NCBI RefSeq assembly: GCF_019856455.1
Contig: NZ_CP082205.1
Location: 1,612,001 to 1,676,000, forward strand
DNA: 64,000 nt
Origin: Streptococcus suis
GTDB lineage: Bacteria > Bacillota > Bacilli > Lactobacillales > Streptococcaceae
Reading direction: 5' to 3'
In this document: in pieces, positions 40,001-49,093 of the stretch
How positions within the stretch are numbered: the first letter of the stretch is position 1
How the letters are laid out: each line of letters opens with the position of its first letter
Made by a program: the position numbers and the translations under genes
The notes under the pieces: generated by a model
Database searches by the model: none
What the model saw: the letters and a program-made list of their open reading frames with translations, nothing else
What the model was told of the DNA's origin: nothing

Positions 40001-40810
40001 AGTCTTCACTTCTGAGCTTGTAGCTGCGGTTTTCTGAGTAACCTTGTTCAAAAGTGCTAACCCTTGACCAACTTCAGTATTTCCTGATAGCACATCAAAA
40101 GAAGACTTGCCATTATCTTCAACAGTAATAAGACTGGACCTTGACTCAGTAGTAGTTGCAGTAGAACCACTTTCTTCTGAAACTTGACTTGAAATGGTTG
40201 TTTCAGCAGCCGCACTTGCAGATTTTTTAACATCACTTTCAGGATTCGAACCCACAGTAAACTTGCTGCCCAATACAGAGGCACTGGTCGACGAAGATTC
40301 GGAAGCTGAAGTACTTGCAGACTCTGAGGCACTGGTCGACGAAGATAGGCTGACCGATTCACTAGCACTACTGGACAATGATTGGCTAACCGATACATTT
40401 TGTTCTTGTTCTGTTGCCAGAGGAGGGCTTTCTTCTGAAATAACCTTTGTTGTAGTCGTTTCAACAACGACATGATCTTTATCAATAAGCGTATCCGTAG
40501 TTTCTTCAAGTTGTTGCTCTACTGCAGCTACTTGCTCCTCACCCAAAACAGATGTCATGACGGCCGCTCCCGTGACGGCTGCTCCAGAAACTAACATAGC
40601 CTTCAGGTACTGGTAGCGTTGACTTTCTAATCGCTCTGAACTATCTACAAGAGGCACTGAAACTGTTTCCTGTCCTTTTCCTCGAATAACACGCAAAAGA
40701 CTGAGCTGAGACATGACAGTCCGAATCCAGTTTTTACCTGATTTATGCATTTTGACACGACTCTTACGTCCGACTTCATCAAAATCTTTGTTAAATCGTT
40801 TATGTTTCAT
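28079..40810 (-). CDS. Serine-rich repeat glycoprotein adhesin, LPXTG anchored
   Basis: A 4,243-residue wall-anchored adhesin of the GspB/Hsa/PsrP/SssP1 type. The accessory-Sec signal region is residues 1-95, with [27 protein letters not shown] followed by a hydrophobic core. A short SRR1 (about 140-180) precedes a helical region (to about 390). The binding region (about 400-1600) has repeated Ig/cadherin-like modules beginning near residues 611, 787, 1004 and 1207, each with a ..[15 protein letters not shown] strand, then two shorter SVTDTEDD modules. SRR2 is about residues 1605-4130, SAST/SASM repeats. The C-terminus has LPNTGE, a hydrophobic stretch and [12 protein letters not shown]. Normally O-glycosylated and exported by SecA2/SecY2, but those genes are not in the window. 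IS-rich DNA follows downstream. Confidence 0.95.
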   Translation of the reverse strand: MKHKRFNKDFDEVGRKSRVKMHKSGKNWIRTVMSQLSLLRVIRGKGQETVSVPLVDSSERLESQRYQYLKAMLVSGAAVTGAAVMTSVLGEEQVAAVEQQLEETTDTLIDKDHVVVETTTTKVISEESPPLATEQEQNVSVSQSLSSSASESVSLSSSTSASESASTSASESSSTSASVLGSKFTVGSNPESDVKKSASAAAETTISSQVSEESGSTATTTESRSSLITVEDNGKSSFDVLSGNTEVGQGLALLNKVTQKTAATSSEVKTGRIAAILVNQSQQVNPNNLDYANLDNALASLNQALSVPEIDATTTTATRYQRYQTALQNAKSVLAEASALRSSVSVSQDELEAMAKKASQAAISLTGRINQIQAASGMLRAAVGTSTRAVDTTRPVVTYPSQVYFFYNKPLSKDLVLATVTEASNPSTWQRWGIAYTSDSGKHDNFGNLNSMLVDANGSPVTLQIRQKSGTSNQWEMYMPAGSMIAPNNFKGSNLEAHEQDYFSRWPFVVDGAWNRNYLGNASGISLTAVAVPSGYINKAFGQTATETELQNIARSWTTSGRFFDGTSPAKTLTYTVQDTPPPTNVTKNVSVLVTTGEGISTTANILVNYPPKIENVASQIFVFNNTATTVATRIATVSDTAGQTVSTTVDDNGGLTVNPSGTVPIGQTFTTGIGRYTRTLRATDNYNNSSTNQFVIRSFNVSGGSLPAEAGTKVTEEAIKNLVKNTATGGEGLTDSGLDNIANYTIVSGYDHAPSVGTKTVRVRATLTGGNYKEVDVTINYTDTQAPTVQLSSQQIYVFNGESVKILNPSSPTATNPVSTKIRLATVTDVTGVATTAASNSDVQGSSGSSNSRGMAVTVEGSSTTSKTVYLSGTASAGASSYGNFLKIADTANPSNTTTYNSTDARYHLVILGTSVATIADRDIQSPTFTRVTEQNILDAVSVDFGNASQYNNANQANIRKVLLSNTGSEATPTAGIKTAVVRVYTSTNTYKDVTVNFNYVDRTVPSIDVTANRAFVFKNESVKVADSNFNQLSGTAGTRLQVGTAADPSGIGAVTIVDTNGTEATRGLTVTTDGSNTSKTIYISGTPTADKNLYTSKVKATDTQNNAGTSQEDLSLYVLEVASEISLADREVTGARYTDTEIVQATINAVQAGNADQKTAAGLTAKVIANPNHTQNRYRPYHTVTVRVKTASGTYKDVRVNFKYVDTTAPTLTTNDLYVFNGVALTTPVDVINQKSDTGTGINNLSLRIQESNTGLTVNANEQITGTYRTGAAGLNTRHVQVSDNSTDNNGGPNTTTANLRILVVNPQGASLSKEFTGAVKYTNDEIKQAVLNAMKASGFGNMSEADKTASGLLDISAYSIVNESKHSFTKGSHTVTVRMTNSQGNYADVTVAITYTNAAPVISNQTNLSVIKRSDATPVTVDLSRGATVTDTEDDRSTTDTYVTTVTYKVKGANGAVLKTIQAPKGQSALINVNELTAGTYTVNVEATDSVGTTTTSSFQLTVKDNTPPAITASNRTVDRNDSPTIDISVGISVTDTEDAASVRQSVTYKVVNKNGKVVYEGTNPNVSNGTLLAGVYTVTVTAVDSHGAKTEKSYQLTVTDKKSVSESASLSASVSASTSASTSASTSASTSASTSASTSASTSASTSASTSASTSASTSASTSASTSASTSASTSASTSASMSASTSASTSASTSASTSASTSASTSASTSASMSASTSASTSASTSASTSASTSASMSASTSASTSASTSASTSASTSASTSASTSASTSASTSASTSASTSASTSASTSASTSASTSASTSASMSASTSASTSASTSASTSASTSASMSASTSASTSASTSASTSASTSASTSASTSASTSASTSASMSASTSASTSASTSASTSASTSASTSASTSASTSASTSASTSASTSASTSASTSASTSASTSASTSASMSASTSASTSASTSASTSASTSASTSASTSASTSASTSASTSASTSASMSASTSASTSASTSASTSASTSASTSASTSASMSASTSASTSASTSASTSASTSASTSASTSASTSASTSASTSASTSASMSASTSASTSASTSASTSASTSASTSASTSASMSASTSASTSASTSASTSASTSASTSASTSASTSASTSASTSASTSASMSASTSASTSASTSASTSASTSASTSASTSASMSASTSASTSASTSASTSASTSASMSASTSASTSASTSASTSASTSASMSASTSASTSASTSASTSASTSASMSASTSASTSASTSASTSASTSASMSASTSASTSASTSASTSASTSASTSASTSASTSASTSASTSASTSASMSASTSASTSASTSASTSASTSASTSASTSASMSASTSASTSASTSASTSASTSASMSASTSASTSASTSASTSASTSASTSASTSASMSASTSASTSASTSASTSASTSASMSASTSASTSASTSASTSASTSASTSASTSASTSASTSASTSASTSASTSASTSASTSASTSASTSASTSASTSASTSASMSASTSASTSASTSASTSASTSASMSASTSASMSASTSASTSASTSASTSASTSASTSASTSASTSASTSASTSASTSASTSASTSASTSASTSASMSASTSASTSASTSASTSASTSASTSASTSASTSASTSASTSASTSASMSASTSASTSASTSASTSASTSASTSASTSASMSASTSASTSASTSASTSASTSASMSASTSASTSASTSASTSASTSASMSASTSASTSASTSASTSASTSASMSASTSASTSASTSASTSASTSASMSASTSASTSASTSASTSASTSASTSASTSASTSASTSASTSASTSASMSASTSASTSASTSASTSASTSASTSASTSASTSASTSASTSASTSASMSASTSASTSASTSASTSASTSASTSASTSASMSASTSASTSASTSASTSASTSASTSASMSASTSASTSASTSASTSASTSASMSASTSASTSASTSASTSASTSASTSASTSASTSASTSASTSASTSASTSASTSASTSASTSASTSASMSASTSASTSASTSASTSASTSASTSASTSASTSASTSASTSASTSASMSASTSASTSASTSASTSASTSASTSASTSASMSASTSASTSASTSASTSASTSASMSASTSASTSASTSASTSASTSASTSASTSASTSASTSASTSASTSASTSASTSASTSASTSASMSASTSASTSASTSASTSASTSASTSASTSASTSASTSASTSASTSASMSASTSASTSASTSASTSASTSASTSASTSASMSASTSASTSASTSASTSASTSASMSASTSASTSASTSASTSASTSASMSASTSASTSASTSASTSASTSASMSASTSASTSASTSASTSASTSASMSASTSASTSASTSASTSASTSASTSASTSASTSASTSASTSASTSASMSASTSASTSASTSASTSASTSASTSASTSASMSASTSASTSASTSASTSASTSASTSASTSASTSASTSASTSASTSASMSASTSASTSASTSASTSASTSASTSASTSASMSASTSASTSASTSASTSASTSASTSASMSASTSASTSASTSASTSASTSASMSASTSASTSASTSASTSASTSASTSASTSASTSASTSASTSASTSASTSASTSASTSASTSASTSASMSASTSASTSASTSASTSASTSASTSASTSASTSASTSASTSASTSASTSASTSASTSASTSASTSASTSASTSASTSASTSASTSASTSASTSASTSASTSASTSASTSASTSASTSASTSASTSASTSASTSASTSASTSASTSASTSASTSASTSASTSASTSASTSASTSASTSASTSASMSASTSASTSASTSASTSASTSASTSASTSASMSASTSASTSASTSASTSASTSASTSASTSASMSASTSASTSASTSASTSASTSASTSASTSASTSASTSASTSASTSASTSASTSASTSASTSASTSASTSASTSASTSASMSASTSASTSASTSASTSASTSASMSASTSASTSASTSASTSASTSASTSASTSASTSASTSASTSASTSASTSASTSASTSASTSASTSASMSASTSASTSASTSASTSASTSASTSASTSASTSASTSASTSASTSASTSASEIWIVSNAGGTSMELPKIDIQSVSESISTSQSLSASISVSTSASTSASTSASMSAMTSETAKPAKRNATKLPNTGETQSGTAGVLSASMLLGAFALLAKRRRKDQEDDEI
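28420..35985 (-). repeat. SRR2-coding tandem repeat tract, about 7.5 kb
   Basis: Degenerate 12-bp units (Ser-Ala-Ser-Thr or Ser-Ala-Ser-Met) in higher-order arrays. A block near 29.8-31.4 kb is duplicated at 31.7-33.2 kb: the sequence at 29881 recurs at 31753 (offset 1,872), and after a 96-bp deletion the offset becomes 1,776. A segment at 28840-29079 recurs at 33256-33495 (offset 4,416). Unit offsets are multiples of 12, so the frame is kept. Length is expected to vary between strains and could be affected by assembly. Confidence 0.9.
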
Positions 40811-40897
40811 TATGACTCCTAGTATATAAATTTAATTCCTAAAAATATATACTACATATCCTACGCAACTTACAAAGAGAACCTTAAAAAACATTGC

Positions 40898-40913
40898 ATA
40901 TATATATATATAT
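40898..40913. repeat. TA dinucleotide tract upstream of the SRR adhesin
   Basis: Eight TA units 88-103 bases before the adhesin start codon, in a region with weak promoter-like sequences (TATAGT on the minus strand at 40937-40942, TTGTAC at 40919-40924). Possibly in the promoter or 5' leader. Confidence 0.55.
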
Positions 40914-41021
40914 CATAGGTACAATTACTTCATTCTACTATAATTGATAAAATATTTCAAACAAATTGCTTTTTGCTTCTTAGAAGCTATATTCACAAGT
41001 GAAGTGCTTGTATATAAGAAA

Positions 41022-41148
41022 TATGGTGATTTCAATTAGAAAAAGGACAATCTTGAGTTATGCTGTCAGTAACCCGCTCCCACAATAACTTTAGGGTTCT
41101 CAAATTGATAAAATTAGGTGCATCCTATTCCTAATTCAATTTACTATA
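41022..41148 (+). repeat. TA-flanked MITE, copy C
   Basis: About 127 bp, same orientation as copy A at 22347-22475 but more diverged. Ends resemble CAATTAGAAAAAGGACA and its inverse CCTAATTCAATTTACTATA. It lies between the divergent SRR adhesin and broken HAD genes. With the TA tract it accounts for most of the 40811-41233 gap. Confidence 0.72.
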
Positions 41149-41233
41149 TTAGTATAGCACGCTCCTATTCAGCTTTCAATAAATCTTTTCTGTTTTTCAT
41201 CGTCTGTGTTATACTGAAAGAAAGGAGATAAGT

Positions 41234-41883
41234 ATGTATCAAACTATATTATTTGACTTAGATGGAACTCTTACTGATTCTGGACAAGGAATCTTAAACT
41301 CCGTCGCCTACGCACTAGAAAAAATGGGAATTGAAGAACCAGATACAACCAATTTAAACCGATTCATCGGCCCGCCACTCTATGAATCTTTTTCACGATT
41401 CTACCAACTCAGCCCTGAAGATACACAAAGTGCAGTTGATGCTTTCCGTGTCTATTTTAAAGAAAAAGGAATGTTTGAAAATCAACTCTATCCTGGAATC
41501 ATCCCTCTGCTTGAAGAATTGAAAACGGCTGGAAAAACACTAGTAATTGCTACCTCAAAGCCAGAAATATTTGCCAAACAGATTCTAGAACATTTTGGTA
41601 TCGCTCACTACTTTGTTGTCATTGCCGGTGCTAGTCTGGATAGTAGTCGCATCAGTAAGGCGGACGTCATCGGCTATGCTATAATCAATTAGAAGCATTT
41701 CCAAAACATGCTGTGATGATTGGAGATAGGGAACATGACATTGAAGGAGCACGCAGGCACCAACTTCCCGCCATCGGTGTTCTTTACGGCTATGGGAACA
41801 AACAGGAATTTGAAAAGGCTGGGGCCACCATGATAGTCGAAACCATCCAAGATTTGAAAAGGATTTTACTGACAACAGAATAG
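41234..41883 (+). pseudogene. HAD-superfamily phosphatase (Gph-like), frameshifted
   Basis: Encodes a phosphoglycolate-phosphatase-like HAD protein. Motif I is LFDLDGTLTDSGQGIL, the cap region includes FIGPPLYESF, and motif II/III is VIATSKPEIFAKQILEHF. The first frame stops at TAG 41690-41692. The rest (LEAFPKHAVMIGDREHDIEGARRHQLPAIGVLYGYGNK) continues in another frame to about 41883, with motif IV GDREHD. A one- or two-base loss near 41680 explains it. An AAAGGAGATAAGT Shine-Dalgarno is intact. Probably non-functional unless the shift is a sequencing error. Confidence 0.85.
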
Positions 41884-41913
41884 AAGAAAAGCCAGCACTC
41901 AGCTGACTTCTCA

Positions 41914-42549
41914 TTATTTACTATCTAAAATCTCTATTAGTTTATAGAGATTTTTTTCATTTATTTGGTAGGGCGCCTGTTCTTGGACAATCGGTTTAGC
42001 ACAGAAAGCTACTCCAATTCCTGCTCGTTGAATCATTGGTAGATCATTTGCTCCATCCCCCATGGCAATCGTTTGAGATAGACTCAGCCCATTTTCTGCC
42101 GCCCATTCTTCTAAACATGCTTTTTTAGTATCTTTCGTTACAATTTCCCCCAACACTTGTCCAGTCAATACTCCATCTACTACTTCTAATCGATTAGCCC
42201 GAACATAGTCTAACTCTAACTGTGCAGCTAGTCGATCGACTGTTTCATGAAACCCGCCTGAAACTACTGCTACCTTATAGCCTCGCATTTTTAATTCTGA
42301 GACTAATTCTGCTGCTCCAGGCGTAAAGTGGATTTTTTTGATAATTCGATCAAACACAGAAACAGGCAGTCCCTTTAACAACGCCACACGTTCACGTAAG
42401 GCTTCCTCAAAATCCAATTCCCCACGCATAGCACGTTCGGTAATTACTGCAACTTGCGCTCCTAAACCGGCCTCTTCTCCAAGTAAATCTATTCCTTCTT
42501 CCAAAATTAATGTTGAATCAACATCCATAACTAATAATCCAGTTGTCAT
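41914..42549 (-). CDS. serB: Phosphoserine phosphatase
   Basis: A 211-residue SerB that makes L-serine from phosphoserine in the last step of serine synthesis. HAD motif I is VMDVDSTLI, motif II VVSGGF, motif III is a lysine in TKDTKK, and motif IV is AMGDGANDLPMI. ATG 42549 (MTTGLLVMD) is preferred to the ATG 13 codons upstream because the family begins here and AAAGGAAT precedes it. It follows ezrA in the same direction, with a hairpin between them. Confidence 0.92.
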   Translation of the reverse strand: MTTGLLVMDVDSTLILEEGIDLLGEEAGLGAQVAVITERAMRGELDFEEALRERVALLKGLPVSVFDRIIKKIHFTPGAAELVSELKMRGYKVAVVSGGFHETVDRLAAQLELDYVRANRLEVVDGVLTGQVLGEIVTKDTKKACLEEWAAENGLSLSQTIAMGDGANDLPMIQRAGIGVAFCAKPIVQEQAPYQINEKNLYKLIEILDSK

Positions 42550-42571
42550 CTCCGATATTCCTTTCAAAGTA

Positions 42572-42598
42572 TAAAAATAAAAAGCCAAATGGCTTTTT
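42572..42598 (-). terminator. Terminator between ezrA and serB
   Basis: Hairpin AAAAAGCC ATTT GGCTTTTT with a T-rich tail on the minus strand immediately after the ezrA stop. It probably reduces read-through into serB; some read-through may still drive serB because no clear promoter is seen between them. Confidence 0.7.
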
Positions 42599-42600
42599 AT

Positions 42601-44325
42601 CTAGTAGCGAATGGCTTCGCGAGTTTTTTCGTATGAACGTACAAAACGCTCTGTTACACCAGGTTCAACTGTTTCCAGAGCAAATGAAATTTCTTCAAAT
42701 GCTGCTTGGTAATCAAAATCCTTTTCAAAAATTGATAATGAACGGTTGAATGCTTTTTGCACACTTTCATCGAATGAACGATAACGGTTAGAGTATTGTA
42801 GCAACTGCTCTGTTAAAGTCGCATTTTGCACAATCAAATACGCCAACTCTTCCAATTGATTCATATCATACGTTGCATTTTCCAACAAACGGTTAACAAC
42901 TTCGATATTGATTCGTTTATAGTCTAACTCGGCAATCAAGGCTTCCACATGATCGCTCGTTCTAAAGAAGTTTGTTAAAAATTCAGCTGGAATTCCTGGA
43001 AGGTTGCGTTTTTCCATATAACGCTTAAGGGTATGCAATTTGTTGATATAAAGTGTAGATTTCTTACGCGCTGTGTTCTCTGACAATTCTTGTGATTTCA
43101 GATAGTCAGCTAAAACAAGCTGCTCCTCTTCGATTTCTTTCAAACTTGCCAATGAATGATCCAAACGCTCTTTCAAAATAGAATATGCAACTTGTGGATT
43201 TTCAATGTCTTCCACACTTTCTGTAACAACAATTTCAATCGATTCCAAACGAGCTTTAAGCTGATTGATACGTGAAAGTTTGCTATCTGCCAGCAAGTAA
43301 GTTGCGTTTAGGCGTTGGCTTTCCTCATCCAAGAGCTGTGTATTTTGGACAACATGCTCCAAGAATTTTGGCAAGTTTTTACTAATCTTAACAGCTTCCT
43401 TATTCGCTTCGATTTCACGATTGAAGACTTTATACAAATGATCAATTTTTGCTTGAATTCCCTCATTTTCAGCTTCTGCGGCATCCAAATCAAAGGAAAC
43501 AATCAAAGCAGTATTTTCACGAATTGAAACGCGAATATTTTGGAACTGTGACTCGATGTTAGCTTCTGTGAACAAATAATTCTGCTCAACCAGTTTACGA
43601 TAACCCGACTCCAAATCTTCCAATTGCTCTGGGAAATCTTTTGTAACTCGTTCAATCAAACTTGGAATGCGATCCATGATTTGATTGAGAGCAATCATAT
43701 GCTCTTCAGCCTTATCAAGGATTTCAGAAGCTTCAATCGGGTCACCTGAGGAATTGAGCATCACAAATTCAGAAAACTCAACTTCAATATTTTTCAATTG
43801 TTTCTCAAGTTCTGGTAGTGTCTCACCGTAGCTATCTGGATTTTCACGAACAGCTTCCTGTAAACTATCGAACAAATTTAACGCATGTTTTACGCGACCA
43901 GAGTTTTTCTCTTCTTGCTCCTTCAACTCCATCAAACCATGACGGATAGAGGCGATGTCTTCTTCAATTAAATCAATTTGGCTGTCGATACTGTCGATAG
44001 CATTCTTTGCACTCACAAAGCGAAAGGCATTGTTATAACCTTCTGCCTCAAAGAGATGATTTTCAATGTCGGCAAATGAATTGAGCGACAAATCAATCCA
44101 TTTTTGATTCCATTCACGGAATGACACCTGACTTTGACCAATCAAATGAAGTGCTTTGACAGCTTCGACTTCTTCATTAACTGGAAGGTTAAATAGCTCT
44201 TCCTTACGTTCTTCCAATGCAACCAAAAGGTTGTCATTTCGTTTACGAACAATCAGGCAAGCTACATAGGCAATGATTAAAATAATAACAATCGAAACGA
44301 TTAAGATGATTGTTCCTGTAGGCAT
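42601..44325 (-). CDS. ezrA: Septation ring formation regulator EzrA
   Basis: A 574-residue division protein. One N-terminal membrane helix (residues 5-24, [21 protein letters not shown]) is followed by a long spectrin-like coiled-coil cytoplasmic region. It contains conserved [26 protein letters not shown] and the C-terminal patch ...[32 protein letters not shown]. EzrA modulates FtsZ ring position and links to cell wall synthesis; in streptococci it acts at the septum. It lies 88 bases downstream of gyrB, as in related streptococci. Confidence 0.95.
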   Translation of the reverse strand: MPTGTIILIVSIVIILIIAYVACLIVRKRNDNLLVALEERKEELFNLPVNEEVEAVKALHLIGQSQVSFREWNQKWIDLSLNSFADIENHLFEAEGYNNAFRFVSAKNAIDSIDSQIDLIEEDIASIRHGLMELKEQEEKNSGRVKHALNLFDSLQEAVRENPDSYGETLPELEKQLKNIEVEFSEFVMLNSSGDPIEASEILDKAEEHMIALNQIMDRIPSLIERVTKDFPEQLEDLESGYRKLVEQNYLFTEANIESQFQNIRVSIRENTALIVSFDLDAAEAENEGIQAKIDHLYKVFNREIEANKEAVKISKNLPKFLEHVVQNTQLLDEESQRLNATYLLADSKLSRINQLKARLESIEIVVTESVEDIENPQVAYSILKERLDHSLASLKEIEEEQLVLADYLKSQELSENTARKKSTLYINKLHTLKRYMEKRNLPGIPAEFLTNFFRTSDHVEALIAELDYKRINIEVVNRLLENATYDMNQLEELAYLIVQNATLTEQLLQYSNRYRSFDESVQKAFNRSLSIFEKDFDYQAAFEEISFALETVEPGVTERFVRSYEKTREAIRY

Positions 44326-44413
44326 GTAAATCTCCTTAGCTCATAGTAATTACTAGAAAATATCGCTTAATTATACCATAAATCTCTAGTATATGCACTT
44401 GTTTTTTTAGTTT

Positions 44414-46366
44414 TTAGACATCCAATGTTGAATAAACAGCATTTTCCTCGATAAACTCTCGACGAGGTTCAACCTTATCCCCCATTAGCATGTCAAAAAT
44501 CTTATCGGCTTCTGCCGCATCATCAACTGAAACGCGTGCCATGAGACGATTTTCAGGATTCATCGTAGTTTCCCACAACTGATGATCATCCATTTCTCCC
44601 AAACCTTTGTAACGTTGAATCGTTGGCTTGGACCGTCCCGTACTATGTCTTTCTAAGGCATCTTGCAATTCTTGCTCTTGATTAACCCCAGGTTGAATAT
44701 ATTCTTTTATCTCACTTCCAACCTTGATACCGTAAATAGGTGGTTGAGCGATATATACGTATCCCGCTTCTACAACAGGACGCATGTAGCGGTAAAATAA
44801 TGTCAGAAGGAGTGTCCGAATATGGGCACCATCGACATCGGCATCTGTCATAATGACTAATTTTTGATAACGTGCCTTGCTAACGTCGAAATCAGCACCA
44901 AAGCCAGTTCCCATAGCTGTAAATAGACTACGGATTTCTTCGTTGGCCAAAATCTTGTCCATGCTGGCTTTTTCTACGTTCAAAATCTTACCACGAATCG
45001 GTAAAATAGCCTGAAATTCACGGTCGCGACCGGATTTAGCTGAACCACCGGCTGAGTCCCCCTCAACGATGAAAAGCTCTGTCTTCGTTGCATCATTTGA
45101 GGAACAATCCGCTAACTTACCTGGGAGATTTGAAATCTCAAGACCCGATTTCTTACGAGTTACCTCACGCGCACGCTTAGCAGCAATACGCGCCTTGCTT
45201 GCCAAGATCCCTTTTTCAACAATCCGTCTAGCAATCTGGGGATTCTCCAAAAGAAATTCTGCAAAGGCATCAGAGAAAAGGCGATTGGTAATTTTGACCA
45301 CTTCACTATTCCCAAGTTTTGTCTTAGTTTGTCCCTCAAATTGAGGACCTGGGTGCTTAACAGAAATGACCGCTGTCAAGCCTTCACGCACATCCTCACC
45401 AGTCAAATTATCCTCATTTTCTTTGAGAATTTTATTTTTCTTGGCGTAGTCGTTGATAACACGTGTCAGAGCTGTACGGAATCCTTGCTCATGGGTACCA
45501 CCTTCATGTGTGTGAATATTGTTGGCGAAACTAACTACGTTTTCATGATAACTCGTCGTATATTGCATGGCAACCTCAACGGTAATATCATCCATCTCCC
45601 CTTCTGTATAGATAGGGGTCTCAAAAATGACATCCTTGTTCTCATTAAGATACTCAACGTAGGAAGCAATACCACCTTCATAGTGATATTCCTTTGTTTG
45701 CTCTACTCCCTCACGTTTGTCCGTAATAGAGAGATTTAAACCACGATTTAGGAAGGCCAATTCTTGGATCCGCTTATTTAATTTTGCAAAGTCGAACTCA
45801 GTCGTCTCAGTAAAAATTTCTGGGTCAGGTGTAAAATGTACAGTTGTACCAGAACGGTCTGTTTCTCCAACAACCTCCAAATCTGCAACGACTTCACCTC
45901 GTTTATACTCTTGGAAATAGACCTGACCATTTTTGTAGACATGGACGTCTAGCTGAGTAGATAGGGCGTTTACGACTGATGAACCTACGCCGTGCAATCC
46001 CCCTGAGACCTTATAACCGCCTCCGCCAAATTTACCACCTGCATGGAGCACTGTAAAGACAGTTTCTACCGCTGGACGACCAGTTTTTTCCTGAATATCT
46101 ACCGGAATCCCACGTCCATTATCAATAACCGTGATGGAGTTATCTGGCTCAATATAAACTTCAATTTTATCCGCAAAACCAGCCAGCGCCTCATCGATTG
46201 AGTTGTCGACAATTTCCCAAACCAAGTGATGGAGACCTTCTTTAGATGTTGAGCCGATATACATCCCTGGACGCATTCGAACAGCTTCAAGACCTTCCAA
46301 GACTTGAATCTGACTGGCATCATATTCTTGAGCCTTCTCTTGTAAATCTTTGATTTCTTCTGTCAT
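44414..46366 (-). CDS. gyrB: DNA gyrase subunit B
   Basis: A 650-residue GyrB, the ATPase subunit of the A2B2 gyrase that introduces negative supercoils. It has the GHKL ATPase domain ([75 protein letters not shown]), Toprim ([50 protein letters not shown]) and a C-terminal [26 protein letters not shown] and EGDSAGGSA are in the quinolone/novobiocin target regions, and nothing unusual is seen there. Confidence 0.98.
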   Translation of the reverse strand: MTEEIKDLQEKAQEYDASQIQVLEGLEAVRMRPGMYIGSTSKEGLHHLVWEIVDNSIDEALAGFADKIEVYIEPDNSITVIDNGRGIPVDIQEKTGRPAVETVFTVLHAGGKFGGGGYKVSGGLHGVGSSVVNALSTQLDVHVYKNGQVYFQEYKRGEVVADLEVVGETDRSGTTVHFTPDPEIFTETTEFDFAKLNKRIQELAFLNRGLNLSITDKREGVEQTKEYHYEGGIASYVEYLNENKDVIFETPIYTEGEMDDITVEVAMQYTTSYHENVVSFANNIHTHEGGTHEQGFRTALTRVINDYAKKNKILKENEDNLTGEDVREGLTAVISVKHPGPQFEGQTKTKLGNSEVVKITNRLFSDAFAEFLLENPQIARRIVEKGILASKARIAAKRAREVTRKKSGLEISNLPGKLADCSSNDATKTELFIVEGDSAGGSAKSGRDREFQAILPIRGKILNVEKASMDKILANEEIRSLFTAMGTGFGADFDVSKARYQKLVIMTDADVDGAHIRTLLLTLFYRYMRPVVEAGYVYIAQPPIYGIKVGSEIKEYIQPGVNQEQELQDALERHSTGRSKPTIQRYKGLGEMDDHQLWETTMNPENRLMARVSVDDAAEADKIFDMLMGDKVEPRREFIEENAVYSTLDV

Positions 46367-46504
46367 TTCTTTTCCTTATTTTCTATTTGTTGCTCCTTAA
46401 AAATAGAAAAGCCAATCCATCTTGATAAAAGCGAAACATATTTTTAGAGCAAAAATCATTCTAACGAATACCCTTTATTATACCATATTTTCTAATATTT
46501 TGAT

Positions 46505-46545
46505 AGAAAAAAGAAGAGGAAACATTAGCTCCATCTTCTTCATTA
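46505..46545 (-). terminator. Possible terminator after the DJ-1 gene
   Basis: GAAGAAG...CTTCTTC-type stem with TTTTTTC on the minus strand between the DJ-1 gene and gyrB. The loop is long and the stem imperfect, so this is tentative. The 46367-46504 region otherwise holds only AT-rich promoter-like DNA for gyrB. Confidence 0.4.
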
Positions 46546-46547
46546 CT

Positions 46548-47096
46548 TTAACTATGATAAACCATTGTTTGAGCTAGGCTTTCTCCATCTCCACCAAATA
46601 AATCAACCAATTTATAGGCGAAATCCAAACTTGTTCCAGCACCTCGGCTAGTGATAATTGGACCATCAACGACCACATCCTCTTCCAGATGAATACCTGA
46701 CGTAATGTCTTTTTCTTTCCCTGGGAAACATGTATAGTGACGACTATCTAACAAACCGGCCTTATCCAGAACAATCGGAGCCGCACAGATTGCTGCTACT
46801 GATTTTCCTGATGCAACCGCTCTTTGCAATTCCGTAATCAGGGACTCTGAATCTCTAAGGTGAACAGAACCTGGCATTCCTCCTGGTAAAACAATCAGAT
46901 CAAAGGAAGACAGGTCTCCATCAAAGACTTGGTCAGTTTGAACACGAATACCGTGCGATCCCTCCACTTCATGACTATCTAAACCAACAATCTGACAGTC
47001 GAAATGAGCTCGACGAAATACATCTACAGGGGCCAATGCTTCGATTTCTTCAAAACCATCGGCTAAAACAACCGCAACTCTTGTCATATAAACCAA
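46548..47096 (-). CDS. DJ-1/PfpI family protein (YajL-like)
   Basis: A 182-residue DJ-1 superfamily protein, with VAVVLADGFEEIEALAPVDVFRRA at the N-terminus (conserved Glu of the triad), nucleophile elbow AAICAAPIVL (Cys about 107) and TSRGAGTSLDFAYKLV near the C-terminus. Relatives act in glyoxal or protein deglycation and stress protection. A start three codons downstream (MTRVAVV, 47087) is as likely. It follows rodA by 4 bases, so they are cotranscribed. Confidence 0.88.
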   Translation of the reverse strand: MVYMTRVAVVLADGFEEIEALAPVDVFRRAHFDCQIVGLDSHEVEGSHGIRVQTDQVFDGDLSSFDLIVLPGGMPGSVHLRDSESLITELQRAVASGKSVAAICAAPIVLDKAGLLDSRHYTCFPGKEKDITSGIHLEEDVVVDGPIITSRGAGTSLDFAYKLVDLFGGDGESLAQTMVYHS

Positions 47097-47100
47097 CTTT

Positions 47101-48330
47101 CTAACGTTTTATCGTAATTTTTCTATAGCGACGTGATCGATTTGTTTCCTTCTCATCAGCTAGTCGTGACTGATACCCCATTGACAGCACTAGACCAACA
47201 CCAATCAGATTTGAAACCATGGACGAGCCACCTTGAGAGATAAACGGCAAAGGAATACCTGTTAAAGGCAACAAACCCGTTGCAGCGCCAACATTTTCAA
47301 ACACATGGAACAAGAGCATCATGATATAGCCAGTTGATATGTAGGTGTAGTACCGATTGTTTGACTTCAACGTTACCCGTAGCATTCGATAAATGAGCAA
47401 CAAGTATAGTACAATCAATACCGTCCCACCAATAAAACCAAAGTCCTCTCCAATCACCGTAAAAATCATATCACTTTCTCGAACAGGTATAAGAAGATTT
47501 GTTTTATTGAAACCTAGTCCTTTTAGGCCACCACTTCCGATAGCTATCAAACTTTGAGCTTGCTGGTAGGTCGTTGATTGGGCATTTTTAAAGGGATCAA
47601 GCCAGGCTGCAATACGATTGATTTTATAAGTATCCATCCCCAAATTGTAGAGGAATGTTGTTCCACCAGGAGAAATAAAAATCAGCATAAATCCACCAAC
47701 CAAAACGATCCCCGTTAAGGCAGTCGGCAATAGAATTTTCCAAGAAACTCCTGATAATAGAAGCATTCCGCTAAAGATTGCTACAAATACTAAGGAGGTT
47801 CCTAAATCTTTCTGTAAGGCCAACAAAATCAAGACTGGGATAGTAAACAGTGTCATATAACCAATCAACATAAAATCCTCACGAATTTTTCGATTTGGAT
47901 AATATTTATGAAAGGTGACAATCACCCTTGACAACATAATGATGTAGGCTATTTTCATAAATTCGGATGGTTGAAAAAGAGTCATTCCACCAATCGTTAC
48001 CCAGTTTTTTGCTCCCGTTGACGCTACTAAGTCTGGACTGTAGAAAAACAAAGGCAATACCATAAGTCCTAGCCCAAGTACGTACAAGTAAGGTGTGATT
48101 TGCCACAGAAACTTAGTGGAAAAGAACATGACCAAAAAAGCTGCCACTGTTCCAATTCCTATCCAAGCAATTTGTTGACCAACCATCTGTACAACATTAT
48201 CTGGATAATCTTGACTAACCGCAATGTAGAGAGAAATAATCCCCACAACTAATAAAAAAAAGACCGGTAAAATAAGCGAGTAGTCTACTCGACTATCGAT
48301 TGTTCCCCTATTTTTCATCAATTTCCTCAT
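47101..48330 (-). CDS. rodA: Peptidoglycan glycosyltransferase RodA
   Basis: A 409-residue SEDS-family polymerase with about ten membrane segments. It makes peripheral peptidoglycan with a class B PBP (PBP2b in streptococci). SEDS motifs are WVTIGGMTLFQPSEFMKIAYI, QKDLGTSLVF, QAQSLIAIGSGGLKGLGFNKT, IGEDFGFIGG and GLLPLTGIPLPFISQGGSSM. The catalytic Asp region VRESDMIFTVIGEDFG is present. Its position upstream of gyrB fits RodA rather than FtsW. AATTGATGAAAAAT-type upstream DNA gives only a weak Shine-Dalgarno. Confidence 0.92.
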   Translation of the reverse strand: MRKLMKNRGTIDSRVDYSLILPVFFLLVVGIISLYIAVSQDYPDNVVQMVGQQIAWIGIGTVAAFLVMFFSTKFLWQITPYLYVLGLGLMVLPLFFYSPDLVASTGAKNWVTIGGMTLFQPSEFMKIAYIIMLSRVIVTFHKYYPNRKIREDFMLIGYMTLFTIPVLILLALQKDLGTSLVFVAIFSGMLLLSGVSWKILLPTALTGIVLVGGFMLIFISPGGTTFLYNLGMDTYKINRIAAWLDPFKNAQSTTYQQAQSLIAIGSGGLKGLGFNKTNLLIPVRESDMIFTVIGEDFGFIGGTVLIVLYLLLIYRMLRVTLKSNNRYYTYISTGYIMMLLFHVFENVGAATGLLPLTGIPLPFISQGGSSMVSNLIGVGLVLSMGYQSRLADEKETNRSRRYRKITIKR

Positions 48331-48422
48331 ACTTTCACTTCAAATTCTTACTCGTTCCATTATAGCAGAAATCATCTCTCATTGAAACTAAAAATCTAGT
48401 TACATCAGTGGGGATACGATTT

Positions 48423-48524
48423 ATACTCAACGAAAATCAAAAGTAGCCTAGGAAAGAAGTCGAAGATAGAACTGGGGTTCATCGAGGCTCTTGACAACGG
48501 ATAATTTTGATTTTCGAAGAGTAT
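48423..48524. repeat. MITE with IS630-like ends
   Basis: About 102 bp with inverted ends ATACTCAACGAAAATCAAAA and ATACTCTTCGAAAATCAAAA (reverse complement at the right). These are close to the IS630 ends at 24425/25497 (ATACTCattaAAAATCAAAA). No ORF inside. Confidence 0.7.
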
Positions 48525-48801
48525 TACTAGTGCACAAATCATAAAATACGTATCAAGGCTTTCAGCTATTCTTTAAATAATTACTATATTAAGTATAGAA
48601 AAGGCTACTTGTAATTCTGTTTGTGTCTGCGTATTGTCGTAAGCTGCCTGTGTGGTATGCCAGCCAACAGTTAAGGGCTTTTTTAGTTTTATCATAACAA
48701 AAAGGTAGGATATAAGTTTATTCTGCCTTTTATTGTTATTCTACGATGTTACGGAAAAACGCCAACCCCAGCAGGTCGGCGCGTGGAAATATACAAATTG
48801 A
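48525..48801. other. Non-coding DNA at the left side of the integrated relic
   Basis: No gene seen. It contains ATGTTACGGAAAA at 48746-48758, repeated in the same direction at 52034-52046 in the integrase C-terminal coding sequence, and a hairpin CGCCAACC / GGTCGGCG at about 48760-48782. Confidence 0.4.
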
Positions 48802-48837
48802 TTGACATATAACCTATAATGGGGGTATAATCATGGT

Positions 48838-48914
48838 GTAAAGAATTGTTGTGAGGACAATTCTAGCACTAAATCAAAAAAGCCCCCAACGTGCCAGCGT
48901 TGAGGGTTTTTGTT
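48838..48914 (+). ncRNA. RNA II-type antitoxin of an Fst-like type I system
   Basis: The promoter TTGACA (48802-48807), 18-base spacer, TATAAT (48826-48831) gives a start near 48838. The RNA carries repeat TTGTGAGGACAATTCTAGC at 48849-48876 and ends at hairpin CCCCAACG / CGTTGAGGG (48883-48908) with TTTTTG. A near-copy of the repeat (48849-48876) lies at 49004-49032, inside the toxin mRNA region but read from the other strand, so the two RNAs can pair there. Layout as in the pAD1 par locus. Confidence 0.75.
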
Positions 48915-48929
48915 TGCCCCTGTTTGGGG

Positions 48930-49028
48930 TTAGTCGTCGTTATCGTCTAAATAATACTTAACTACTTCAGTCAAGATATTAACCAATATCGGCGCTAGAA
49001 TACTTGTGAGGATAAGTCTAGCAACTAA
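48930..49028 (-). CDS. Fst-family type I toxin peptide
   Basis: About 32 residues, LVARLILTSILAPILVNILTEVVKYYLDDNDD read in two parts: a hydrophobic membrane segment with the family's AP motif, then a charged tail. These match Fst/Ldr-type membrane toxins. AAGGGAGGTG (49031-49040) is a strong Shine-Dalgarno, but the in-frame codons after it are GAT TTA GTT GCT, with no ATG, GTG or TTG before the membrane segment. The ORF's upstream ATG (49112) lies above the predicted transcription start (about 49057). The start codon is therefore either non-canonical or lost. The boundaries are approximate. Confidence 0.6.
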   Translation of the reverse strand, partial: LVARLILTSILAPILVNILTEVVKYYLDDNDD

Positions 49029-49063
49029 ATCACCTCCCTTCAGTAAATTCAGGGGGCTTGTAT

Positions 49064-49093
49064 ATCTTATCAGACAGTTTATTTTGTTGTCAA
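49064..49093 (-). promoter_or_regulatory. Promoter of the Fst-like toxin mRNA
   Basis: TTGACA (49088-49093) and TAAGAT (49064-49069) with an 18-base spacer on the minus strand. The predicted 5' leader can pair CCCCT near its start with AGGG of the Shine-Dalgarno, a common feature of Fst mRNAs. Confidence 0.65.
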
